A stretch of DNA of 8,239 nt from Candidatus Kaiserbacteria bacterium. Its GTDB lineage: Bacteria; Patescibacteriota; Minisyncoccia; Phycocordibacterales; UBA918. Both the position numbers and the translations under genes were made by a program. Position 1 is the stretch's first letter. Every line of letters begins with the position of its first letter. The stretch is from contig QKBW01000061.1 in NCBI GenBank assembly GCA_003245875.1, positions 1 to 8,239 of the forward strand, given 5' to 3'. Shown piece after piece: positions 1 through 5,063 of the stretch. Below the pieces are notes generated by a model, which saw nothing but the letters and a program-made list of their open reading frames with translations, did not search any database and was not told the origin of the DNA.

Positions 1-2
1 GT

Positions 3-560
3 GCTGTAGTCAGTACTGCTTATTGGTATTTTTATAGCGACACCACTAATCAATCTGAATTTAAATCAGTTATTGAAACATCAGAGTCAGCCGCTATTTC
101 GAATCTATCTTTTTCATACAGAACTTCGCCAAAAGGTCTCATACTAATAAGTGATCATCAAAACTGGCCCGAAAATGTAGTATCTTCACTTTCTCTTTTT
201 AGCAAACGTGATTACGAATGGTTTTCAGAACCTGGATTTATAGGTGAATATCCACCGTCAATAACAATCAGCGTCTTCCAAAATCCTGAACATTTGACTC
301 CTCAAGTCTGGACAGAAACTAACTCGTTAATTTCTAATATAGAATTTATCGAACATCCTCCTACAAATACAGGAATTGGTGGCGCGGACGGTATTCACTA
401 TGTAGTACTCGGTTTGTACTTTTTTGACACCTATGTACTTACCTATGGAGACAATATCTATCTCTTATCAGGTGCCTACCATGAAGAAAGTGACGAATAT
501 TACCAAAATATTAAAGAAGTGCTATCAACAGTCATTTTTGAAACTGACCAACCGATCTAG
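3..560 (+). CDS. Hypothetical protein, 3' part only (5' end outside window)
   Basis: The frame is open from base 3 to a TAG at 558-560, giving at least 185 residues with no start inside the window; a downstream TTG at 294 would cut the continuous frame and is unlikely to be the real start. The first visible residues (AVVSTAYWYFY) are hydrophobic and could be the end of a signal peptide or membrane anchor. What follows looks like a soluble domain rich in Ser, Thr and aromatic residues, ending in a hydrophobic strand and helix (YGDNIYLLSGAY, then IKEVLSTVIF). This would fit a small exported or lipoprotein-like domain, but I do not recognise a family. The gene is AT-rich (about 37% G+C in its first 60 bases) like the next gene and unlike the rest of the window. 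The reading frame is well supported; function is unknown. Confidence 0.7.
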   Translation, partial: AVVSTAYWYFYSDTTNQSEFKSVIETSESAAISNLSFSYRTSPKGLILISDHQNWPENVVSSLSLFSKRDYEWFSEPGFIGEYPPSITISVFQNPEHLTPQVWTETNSLISNIEFIEHPPTNTGIGGADGIHYVVLGLYFFDTYVLTYGDNIYLLSGAYHEESDEYYQNIKEVLSTVIFETDQPI

Positions 561-561
561 T

Positions 562-617
562 GCTAGCACGAGATGGTTCGATTCCCGGATGGGCCGCCGT
601 TTAGGGCTAGCACGAGA
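562..617. repeat. 12-bp direct repeat GCTAGCACGAGA (two copies, 44 bp apart)
   Basis: GCTAGCACGAGA occurs at 562-573 and again at 606-617. The core GCACGAGAC recurs at 1058-1066, immediately after the stop of the deoxyribosyltransferase-like gene. The gene is therefore bracketed by GCACGAGAC at 610-618 and 1058-1066. The repeats are short, so they could be the boundary of a mobile cassette or chance plus local duplication. Confidence 0.55.
572..599 (+). other. tRNA T-arm-like fragment
   Basis: The sequence GGTTCGATTCCCGG followed by ATGGGCCGCC reads like the T loop (TTCGATT), the 3' half of the T stem and a 3' acceptor strand. The 5' half of the T stem does not match (only two pairs form) and there is no D or anticodon arm upstream, so this is not a functional tRNA. 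It may be the 3' tail of a tRNA left by integration of foreign DNA, or resemblance only. A T-loop-like sequence in the opposite orientation (TCGAACCGGA) lies at 1071-1080, beyond the next gene. Confidence 0.35.
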
Positions 618-638
618 CGCTGTGTTTCATGCTGGTTT

Positions 639-647
639 TGTTATAAT
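639..647 (+). promoter_or_regulatory. Extended -10 promoter (TGTTATAAT)
   Basis: A perfect TATAAT at 642-647 is preceded by TGT, forming an extended -10 element; no good -35 box is visible at 17 bp. Transcription would begin near 654, which is the A of the ATG of the next gene, so the mRNA is predicted to be leaderless. This also fixes the start choice for that gene, since an upstream in-frame ATG at 573 lies before the promoter. Confidence 0.7.
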
Positions 648-653
648 CCACTC

Positions 654-1055
654 ATGAAAGTTTATATAACTGCATCATTTAAGGGTTCTGATAACAGAGT
701 AGAGATTGAACGGATGTGTTCATTAGTAAAAGAGTCAGGATTTGAAGATTTTTGTTTTATAAGAGATGTCGAAAATTATGAAAAAGTTTTTGATGATGCT
801 CATGAATTAATGCAACGAGCAAAGCAGGAAATAGCCGATTGTGATGTTTTGCTTATTGAATATACTGGACCTGGTCACGGAAGAATGGTTGAGCTTGGAA
901 TAGCTTATGCCTTAGGTAAGAAAGTAATCTTAATAACCAAAGAAGGAACTTTTGTTAAGGAAACTATTTCAGGTGTAACGGATAAAATTATTGACTACAA
1001 AAATCTTGAAGATATTGTTGGCCCACTAAAGCGACTGTATTTGGATTGGAAATAA
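654..1055 (+). CDS. Nucleoside 2-deoxyribosyltransferase-like protein
   Basis: A 133-residue protein resembling the nucleoside 2-deoxyribosyltransferase superfamily, small Rossmann-like enzymes that cleave or exchange the N-glycosidic bond of nucleosides or nucleotides. Seen: the opening strand MKVYITASFKG; an acidic DCDVLL strand around residues 62-67; and the signature VELGIAYALGKKVILIT at about 79-95, where Glu80 would be the catalytic nucleophile by analogy. The length is typical of the family. The frame could be extended to an ATG at 573, but those added residues run through repeats and upstream of a TATAAT box, so ATG 654 is preferred. Base composition is strongly AT-rich (27-33% G+C in lines counted), unlike downstream genes, and short repeats flank it, suggesting acquired DNA. 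Such proteins also occur in phages, in nucleotide salvage and near defence loci; substrate cannot be told here. Family call fairly sure, specific activity not. Confidence 0.75.
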   Translation: MKVYITASFKGSDNRVEIERMCSLVKESGFEDFCFIRDVENYEKVFDDAHELMQRAKQEIADCDVLLIEYTGPGHGRMVELGIAYALGKKVILITKEGTFVKETISGVTDKIIDYKNLEDIVGPLKRLYLDWK

Positions 1056-1151
1056 GCGCACGAGACACTATCGAACCGGAATCTGAAATTAACTAAATCG
1101 GTTAAGCTGGGCTTGGCGTCACACGGTTCTTGCCCAAAACCATCCGCAGAA

Positions 1152-1178
1152 AACAAAACCGCCTTTGGCGGTTTTGTT
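1152..1178. terminator. Bidirectional intrinsic terminator
   Basis: A perfect 12-bp inverted repeat, AACAAAACCGCC and GGCGGTTTTGTT, surrounds a TTT loop, giving a GC stem flanked by an A-tract and a T-tract. It sits between two convergent genes (stops at 1055 on plus and 1191 on minus), so it can terminate both. Confidence 0.85.
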
Positions 1179-1190
1179 CTTGTATACTTT

Positions 1191-1406
1191 TTACCCCAAA
1201 AGTGTCAACTGGCCCAACATGTACGAGAGCCAACCGATCCAGAGGACGAGCACTAAGTAGTATAGTGTCCAACCTGACGCAAGTGGAAACCAGCGACTGA
1301 AGATACGAAAATGCTTAAAGTACCAACGCTGGCCAAACCATGCAAAAAGGTTGGCACTGACACTATCAATAAGGAGTAAATAAAAAACTATTTCGATAAA
1401 CGTCAT
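1191..1406 (-). CDS. Small two-helix membrane protein, unknown function
   Basis: A 71-residue protein with two hydrophobic stretches, at about residues 4-24 and 46-66, separated by a basic aromatic segment (QRWYFKHFRIFSRWF, about 26-40). This pattern fits a helical hairpin in the membrane with the basic loop inside. I do not recognise a family. The gene is supported by its position: its stop lies 12 bp from the symmetric terminator at 1152-1178, and a TATAGT box lies 34 bp upstream of the ATG. It diverges from the metal transporter gene at 1537, with which it shares a 130-bp AT-rich intergenic region, but nothing shows a functional link. Confidence 0.6.
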   Translation of the reverse strand: MTFIEIVFYLLLIDSVSANLFAWFGQRWYFKHFRIFSRWFPLASGWTLYYLVLVLWIGWLSYMLGQLTLLG

Positions 1407-1440
1407 AGTAGTGAGCGATTACCAATAATATATATTGTAC

Positions 1441-1446
1441 ACTATA
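1441..1446 (-). promoter_or_regulatory. Candidate -10 box (TATAGT) for the small membrane protein
   Basis: Read on the minus strand, TATAGT at 1446-1441 would start transcription near 1434, leaving a leader of about 28 nt before the ATG at 1406. No convincing -35 box is seen, so the call is tentative. The rest of 1407-1536 is AT-rich without other clear signals. Confidence 0.35.
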
Positions 1447-1518
1447 CAGGACCGCAAATTTTATACATAAATTACAAGCACAACTGGTTCTCATGGACAC
1501 CAGACCCATCATTCCTAA

Positions 1519-1527
1519 TGCTAAAAT
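1519..1527 (+). promoter_or_regulatory. Extended -10 promoter (TGCTAAAAT)
   Basis: TAAAAT at 1522-1527 with TGC directly upstream makes an extended -10 element. It ends 9 bp before the ATG at 1537, so the predicted start site (about 1534) leaves a leader of only a few nucleotides and no room for a ribosome binding site. Confidence 0.5.
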
Positions 1528-1536
1528 AATGAGCAC

Positions 1537-2865
1537 ATGAAAAAAATTCTACTCACCACACTTGTTCTGTGCAGCACTGCACCGTTAGTTTCATTGGCAC
1601 ACCCAACCTATGAATCAGAATTGTACCTATACACCCAGGAAGATGCCACTGGCACAACACTCCCGAATACGACAATCAGCTACGATGCCGTCCTTGATTG
1701 GTTCCAAGCAACCATTTTAGTAGAAAAAGAAATGGGTGTTACGGTTATTGATCCGCTGTCTTTAGATCAATTCAGTAGTACGTACCTTGATTTTGTTTCC
1801 AAAAATCTTACCCTCACCACCACCGACACCACCTGCGCCCCTTCCCCATTACAATTTATCTCACTACAAGAAAGCGGTTATGTCGAACAAGGGGTAGTTG
1901 TACACGGCACACTCCACTGTGATCAACCGGTCACAGAACTCTCTGTGCGCAACAAACTCTTTCTTGGTACTTCTGAATCACTGACAAGTTTGATTCACGT
2001 TATGCAAGGACAGCGTGAATTACAGATCTACAAAATTATCCCAGGCGAACAGACAGTCACGGTCGCATTAGAGGGCGGACAAAAAGGCTTCGCCTTTTTG
2101 TCCGCCCTCCTCCCCTATACCGATACCTTCTTTGCCGGCTTAACAGCAGCCTCTACACTCGGTGTGCTGCTGCTCACCTTCATTCTCGGCCTCCTGCACA
2201 CTCTTGAGGCCGGTCACAGCAAAACCATCCTCGCGGCAGCAATGCTCGACCATCGCATGAGCATTCGACAAGGAATACTTTATGCAATTGTCTTCACAAT
2301 CACACATATCGCCGATATTGTACTTCTAGGATTGGTGTTTCTAATCATAGGTACCTTCACTGATATCTATCGTTTCGCCACACAAATACACACCTTCGCC
2401 GCCCTCGGTCTACTGGCCATTGCGATCTATTTGCTGCAGAAAAACGTCACACGCCTGCTGCAACACCGCTTTGGTTTCACACACCATCATCATGAGGTGG
2501 CTCATGAGCACACTCATGAGCATGATCACGAACACCATCACCACAATCACTCACACGGTGAAGAGGTGCTCCATGACCCATCCACATTTAAAGAGCAGCT
2601 CTGGTTAGGATTTCTCTCCGGTTTAGCTCCTTGTGCATTTGGCTGGTCGGTGTTTATGCTTATTCTTACTGCCAAGAGCGCCTGGGTTCTCGTACCGGCA
2701 ATACTTTCCTTTGGGCTCGGTATCTTCGTTACCCTAGTACTACTTGTTTTTACAATCGGTTCTATAAAACATCGTTTCTATCATAAGCTGCAATGGCTAG
2801 GTACCTACTCCCCAATCATCTCCGCCGCACTCTTGGTTGTATACGCACTAGTTGTTTTGCTCTAG
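1537..2865 (+). CDS. NicO/RcnA-type nickel/cobalt transporter with N-terminal exported domain and His-rich loop
   Basis: A 442-residue membrane protein. Residues 1-21 form a signal peptide ending near LAHP. Residues 22 to about 185 form an extracytoplasmic domain with two cysteines, Cys100 and Cys128, that could make a disulfide. From about 200 there are six or so transmembrane segments. The motif HTLEAGHSKTILAA (221-234) matches the HAL-PGHGK signature of the NicO/RcnA family, and GFLSGLAPCAFGW (358-370) matches the second repeat's G-x-x-PC motif. Between them a loop at 316-346 is packed with His (HEHTHEHDHEHHHHNHSH), as in RcnA-like metal exporters. Known: this family moves Ni2+ or Co2+, with efflux best established for RcnA. 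Inferred: metal export or handling at the cytoplasmic membrane. Uptake, or transport of another metal, is possible. A perfect 18-bp palindrome lies in the gene at the junction of the two halves. No metal enzyme is adjacent. Confidence 0.8.
   Translation: MKKILLTTLVLCSTAPLVSLAHPTYESELYLYTQEDATGTTLPNTTISYDAVLDWFQATILVEKEMGVTVIDPLSLDQFSSTYLDFVSKNLTLTTTDTTCAPSPLQFISLQESGYVEQGVVVHGTLHCDQPVTELSVRNKLFLGTSESLTSLIHVMQGQRELQIYKIIPGEQTVTVALEGGQKGFAFLSALLPYTDTFFAGLTAASTLGVLLLTFILGLLHTLEAGHSKTILAAAMLDHRMSIRQGILYAIVFTITHIADIVLLGLVFLIIGTFTDIYRFATQIHTFAALGLLAIAIYLLQKNVTRLLQHRFGFTHHHHEVAHEHTHEHDHEHHHHNHSHGEEVLHDPSTFKEQLWLGFLSGLAPCAFGWSVFMLILTAKSAWVLVPAILSFGLGIFVTLVLLVFTIGSIKHRFYHKLQWLGTYSPIISAALLVVYALVVLL
2071..2109. 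repeat. Perfect 18-bp inverted repeat inside the transporter gene
   Basis: The arms 2071-2088 and 2092-2109 are exact reverse complements around a TTC loop, starting GAGGGCGGAC and ending GTCCGCCCTC. The centre, AAAAAGGC-TTC-GCCTTTTT, is terminator-like on both strands. It is in frame and encodes EGGQKGFAFLSAL (residues 179-191), exactly where the exported domain meets the membrane domain. The mRNA would form a very stable hairpin there. Confidence 0.9.
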
Positions 2866-2884
2866 ATTGTTTTGGGCGCTAGCA

Positions 2885-2893
2885 TGCTACAAT
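2885..2893 (+). promoter_or_regulatory. Extended -10 promoter (TGCTACAAT)
   Basis: TACAAT at 2888-2893 preceded by TGC gives an extended -10 element; a weak TTGTTT at 2867-2872 may act as -35 with a 15-bp spacer. The predicted start is near 2900, about 5 nt before the ATG at 2905. It lies in the 39-bp gap after the transporter gene and suggests separate transcription. Confidence 0.55.
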
Positions 2894-2904
2894 GCTGATA
2901 ACCT

Positions 2905-3375
2905 ATGGCAGATCCTATTCGCGCCGTTACCTGGGAAGCTCCTGAACACCACCACATTGAAAAAAGTGGTGACTGGTTTTGGGCGCTCGGCATTGTCACC
3001 GTGGCCAGTGCCCTGGCGGCATTCTTTTTTGGAAATTTTTTGTTTGCCATCTTGATAGCTATTGCAGGCGGTACGGTTGGTTTGGTGGCCAATCGTGCAC
3101 CAGCCATTATTCCTTTTGCGATTACCACTCGTGGTGTGCGTGTTGGCAGCACCCTCTACCCCTATAGCACGTTGGAGTGTTTTTTCATTGATGAAGAAGA
3201 CGAGCGCGGGCCGCAGCTACTCTTACGTTCTACCAAGTTCTTTATGCCGCTTATCGTGCTGCCTATACCTGAAGAATACACGGATGAGATTGAAACCATT
3301 TTAGAAAGCCGCCTGCCGGCCGAACACCTCGAAGAACCACTCGGCACCAAACTACTGGAATTTTTCGGGTTTTAA
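2905..3375 (+). CDS. Two-helix membrane protein with C-terminal PH-like domain (CPR-type hypothetical)
   Basis: A 156-residue protein. A cytoplasmic N-terminus with TWEAPEHHHIEKSGDWFW (9-26) leads into two transmembrane helices at about 26-42 and 46-64 joined by a very short turn (FGN). The remainder is a soluble beta-rich domain (ITTRGVRVGSTLYPYSTLECFFIDEE, then LLLRSTKFFMPLIVLPIP), ending in an acidic helix and LGTKLLEFFGF. From memory, proteins with this EHHH-EK start, hairpin and LLE-LGF end are frequent in Parcubacteria and are annotated only as hypothetical; the layout recalls bacterial PH-domain membrane proteins. The function is unknown. The gene has its own extended -10 promoter and a terminator 10 bp after its stop, so it appears monocistronic. 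Confidence 0.75.
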   Translation: MADPIRAVTWEAPEHHHIEKSGDWFWALGIVTVASALAAFFFGNFLFAILIAIAGGTVGLVANRAPAIIPFAITTRGVRVGSTLYPYSTLECFFIDEEDERGPQLLLRSTKFFMPLIVLPIPEEYTDEIETILESRLPAEHLEEPLGTKLLEFFGF

Positions 3376-3384
3376 TACCAGCAA

Positions 3385-3416
3385 AAAAATGAGCACGCGT
3401 CAGTGTGCTCATTTTT
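3385..3416 (+). terminator. Intrinsic terminator
   Basis: AAAAATGAGCAC at 3385-3396 and its exact reverse complement at 3405-3416 form a 12-bp stem with an 8-nt loop. The GC part is followed by a T-run. It stands 10 bp after the stop of the 156-residue membrane protein gene. Confidence 0.85.
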
Positions 3417-3418
3417 GT

Positions 3419-3441
3419 ATTTGTGCTCTCACCAGGAATCG
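3419..3441 (-). repeat. Duplicated 3' end of tRNA-Arg (att-like copy)
   Basis: These 23 bp are identical to 3599-3621, which cover part of the T arm, the 3' acceptor strand, the discriminator and 5 bp beyond the intact tRNA-Arg. Identity ends sharply inside the T loop. The copies lie 180 bp apart in the same orientation, the arrangement left when an element integrates at a tRNA 3' end. No integrase gene lies between them. Confidence 0.85.
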
Positions 3442-3500
3442 GTCACGAGTTACTAAACAAAATGTTTCGCAAGCTCATATCTTGTTAAGTACTCGCGACC
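3441..3500. repeat. 60-nt imperfect hairpin
   Basis: The left arm 3441-3464 (beginning GGTCACGAG) pairs with the right arm 3476-3500 (ending CTCGCGACC) over about 20 positions with a few mismatches and extrahelical bases. The loop is 3465-3475. It contains GTTAAGT at 3484-3490 opposite ACTAAAC at 3452-3458. It starts at the end of the duplicated tRNA fragment, so it is probably part of the same insertion. Confidence 0.7.
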
Positions 3501-3531
3501 CCGGCTCGCCGACCCAAAGGGTGCCCCGGCT
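3499..3531. repeat. Short GC-rich direct repeat (CCCCGGCT)
   Basis: CCCCGGCT occurs at 3499-3506 and 3524-3531, each followed by CGCC or ACGCC. It forms a GC-rich patch inside the small element between the tRNA-derived repeats. Confidence 0.5.
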
Positions 3532-3539
3532 ACGCCTTT

Positions 3540-3563
3540 CGATTCCCAGCAGGAGCTACAAAT
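3540..3563 (+). repeat. Degenerate inverted copy of the tRNA 3' repeat
   Basis: Read on the minus strand, these 24 bp match the 23-bp tRNA-derived repeat at about 18 positions with one gap (both begin ATTTGT and end GGAATCG). It is inverted relative to the copies at 3419-3441 and 3599-3621, so 3419-3563 has terminal inverted repeats and 3540-3621 is one large imperfect palindrome. Confidence 0.65.
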
Positions 3564-3568
3564 GACAA

Positions 3569-3595
3569 CGGCCCAAATGCAACGCATTTGGGCCG
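3569..3595 (-). terminator. Hairpin downstream of tRNA-Arg, probable terminator
   Basis: A perfect 12-bp stem, CGGCCCAAATGC and GCATTTGGGCCG, surrounds an AAC loop. On the minus strand it begins 8 nt after the tRNA's discriminator base and is followed by a moderately T-rich TTGTCATTTG, so it may end the tRNA transcript. It is also the centre of the larger palindrome 3540-3621. Confidence 0.6.
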
Positions 3596-3603
3596 GCCAT
3601 TTG

Positions 3604-3675
3604 TGCTCTCACCAGGAATCGAACCTGGATCGCAGGTACCGCAAACCTGCATTCTATCCATTAAACTATGAGAGC
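3604..3675 (-). tRNA. tRNA-Arg (anticodon GCG)
   Basis: On the minus strand the acceptor arms GCTCTCA and TGAGAGC pair over all 7 bp. The D arm is GTTT-AATGGATA-GAAT, the anticodon stem CAGGT/ACCTG carries the loop TTGCGGT (anticodon GCG, reading CGC and possibly CGU), and the T arm is CCAGG-TTCGATT-CCTGG. The base after the D-loop GG is A, matching the A20 identity element of tRNA-Arg. The discriminator is A (3604) and CCA is not encoded. The gene follows the redox operon by 57 bp on the same strand but has its own promoter. The 3' end is duplicated nearby. Confidence 0.93.
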
Positions 3676-3683
3676 GTGGTGGG

Positions 3684-3712
3684 ATAATAACAGAAAGCAC
3701 GCATATAGTAAA
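3684..3712 (-). promoter_or_regulatory. Promoter of tRNA-Arg
   Basis: On the minus strand TTTACT (3712-3707) is followed after 17 bp by TATTAT (3689-3684), and a TGT just before the -10 makes it extended. The predicted start falls a few bases before the first tRNA base at 3675. Confidence 0.7.
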
Positions 3713-3732
3713 CAATGGCCACCACGTTGTTT

Positions 3733-4434
3733 CTAATGAAAATCTTCAACGAAAAAGGTGCAATTGGATGGGTTTGTTGCCATTACTTTTTCTTGTAGTG
3801 CTTTACACGCTACGGTCTGCCCACAAATATACACATCGCTGTCATTAAAATCGTACTGGTCGATATGATCTTGGATATACCCGATTGGGTAGAGTTCTGA
3901 GGTTGGCTGCGACACCACATACTGACACGAAACTTTTGGATTAGCCTGTTGCAGCTCGTCAAAAAAGTCTTTGTGGATGATCTCGTTCTCGGCGCGATTA
4001 CCGGTCACGATCACCAGTTCGTCACACATATCACTAGCAACGTGGTGCATGGCCAACGACTTCACGACCCCTGCACCGATACCAAAACCAAAGAGAAATA
4101 TCTTCTTGCTTTGCATCTTATCTGCCGTATTGAGTCCCAGCGGCCCCATCAAGGAAACTTCGGTATTGGTAAAGTCATGCGACCAAAGTAATGGGGTAAG
4201 TGCGCCACCCTTACTCAAACGAATCGATACTGCAAACTGATCGGTTGCTGTGTCATCTGAGGACATGGAAAATGCCCGGCGAATCGTTTGTCCTTCGTGC
4301 GTGACAAAGAGATTCACAAATGCCCCGGCAGTAAAGGTAAATGGTTCGGTAGGAGTAATGACGTATTCGCGCGCGGTCGGTGTTAACTCTCTCACCTGAC
4401 TAATAATACCGTTCATTCTTTTGATTGGAAGCAT
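3733..4434 (-). CDS. Ferredoxin-NADP reductase (FNR) family flavin oxidoreductase
   Basis: A 233-residue protein with the two-domain FNR layout: an FAD-binding barrel (about 5-100) and a nicotinamide-binding Rossmann domain (about 110-233). Seen: RRAFSMSSD (52-60), the R-x-x-S flavin-binding motif; SKGGALTPLLW (74-84), the flavin phosphate-binding segment; GFGIGAGVV (116-124), the pyridine-nucleotide loop, without the proline often found after it; YICGQTVACKALQEKV (202-217), the C-G motif near the hydride-transfer site; and a final EDFH. There is no C-terminal 2Fe-2S domain. It starts 14 bp after the ferric-reductase-like gene, so it probably takes electrons from NAD(P)H and passes them to that membrane partner or to rubredoxin. 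The start is uncertain: ATG 4434 or ATG 4416 (MNGI), neither with a clear ribosome binding site. Family sure; acceptor inferred. Confidence 0.88.
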   Translation of the reverse strand: MLPIKRMNGIISQVRELTPTAREYVITPTEPFTFTAGAFVNLFVTHEGQTIRRAFSMSSDDTATDQFAVSIRLSKGGALTPLLWSHDFTNTEVSLMGPLGLNTADKMQSKKIFLFGFGIGAGVVKSLAMHHVASDMCDELVIVTGNRAENEIIHKDFFDELQQANPKVSCQYVVSQPTSELYPIGYIQDHIDQYDFNDSDVYICGQTVACKALQEKVMATNPSNCTFFVEDFH

Positions 4435-4448
4435 AGTCCGAGTATTCG

Positions 4449-5063
4449 TTATGATTTCTTTTTTAAAATAAACCCGTGGTTACGCATATAAGCAAGTGTA
4501 GTCACCACGGTCACTAAAATAAGGTACCAGAGCACTACCTTGTCTCCGAACTGAACGGTGACATACAAGCCACTACCATAAAAGTATACGTATGAGAGGC
4601 GCTGGATACGTTTCCACCACCGACCCAGCACTCGCTTAGATAGATTGTTGGATGTTACCAGAAGTAATACAGCTGCTATATCAGCGGAATGCGCTGCGAT
4701 CGCCATATTGGTAAACGACCAATATGCCCCGGTTATCATTGCTGCAAAGTAACTACCGGCATCAACCATGATTTTGGAAAGTATAAACGACACAACAACT
4801 GAGGCAGAGAGTACCCCTGCCCCCTTACGAAGTATCACCAACGGACGCAGCCAACGCACCCCCCGAAAAAGATCCGCCAGCGGCCTGATCATCATGACAA
4901 AAAACAATGTCGTATGCGTCAGTACATAGAGCATAGCGACCCGGTTATCATCAAACCAGTCTGGCGCAAATGTGAGGCTGCTTGGTAACACTAGTAATAT
5001 ACCAATACCGAACGTCAGTAAAATTACCTGCAAGTATTTAATGAATGTGAAATATGCTTTCAT
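4449..5063 (-). CDS. Ferric-reductase-like (MsrQ/YedZ-type) transmembrane protein lacking usual heme histidines
   Basis: A 204-residue protein with about six transmembrane helices. The order of landmarks follows the ferric-reductase-like domain: IRPLADLF (59-66), LVILRKGAGVLSAS (75-88), LLLVTSNNLSKRVLGRWWKRIQRLSYVYFYGSGLY (133-167), compared with the family's RPL, LRR-LG and TS----R-LG--W-RLHRL-Y pattern. Known members carry b-type heme on conserved His. Here those positions read Phe/Ser near 93, Gln154 (IQRL instead of LHRL) and Tyr167 or thereabouts, and the only His are 50, 125 and 196. The protein may therefore bind heme differently, bind flavin only, or be a structural relay. Its ATG overlaps the apbE stop (ATGA), implying translational coupling, and the FNR-type reductase follows. 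Inferred role: membrane subunit passing electrons across or out of the cytoplasmic membrane. Confidence 0.75.
   Translation of the reverse strand: MKAYFTFIKYLQVILLTFGIGILLVLPSSLTFAPDWFDDNRVAMLYVLTHTTLFFVMMIRPLADLFRGVRWLRPLVILRKGAGVLSASVVVSFILSKIMVDAGSYFAAMITGAYWSFTNMAIAAHSADIAAVLLLVTSNNLSKRVLGRWWKRIQRLSYVYFYGSGLYVTVQFGDKVVLWYLILVTVVTTLAYMRNHGFILKKKS

Noticed and set aside
572..599. A complete tRNA gene at the GGTTCGATTCCC sequence
   Set aside because: Only a T-loop and 3' strand are present; the T stem does not pair and no D or anticodon arm lies upstream.
573..653. N-terminal extension of the deoxyribosyltransferase-like protein from ATG 573
   Set aside because: The extension crosses the repeats and the TATAAT box, and the family begins at MKVYITAS.
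2485..2560. CRISPR-like or tandem repeat in the CAT/CAC-rich stretch
   Set aside because: The repetition is explained by codons for the His-rich loop of the transporter.
2862..3152. 96-residue minus-strand frame opposite the 156-residue membrane protein gene
   Set aside because: It is a shadow of the well-supported plus-strand gene, without its own promoter or family features.
3441..3500. Firm call of an integron attC site
   Set aside because: One box has a mismatch, pairing extends beyond the boxes, and no integrase or cassette array is present; kept only as a speculative finding.
3562..3687. 41-codon plus-strand frame starting ATG 3562 with an AGGAG just upstream
   Set aside because: It is antisense to tRNA-Arg, and the purine-rich AGGAG lies within the degenerate tRNA-derived repeat, so both are explained by the repeat.
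3530..3715. Open reading frame antisense to the insertion and overlapping tRNA-Arg
   Set aside because: It runs through a tRNA and repeats, has no family resemblance, and is a typical artefact of translating tRNA loci.
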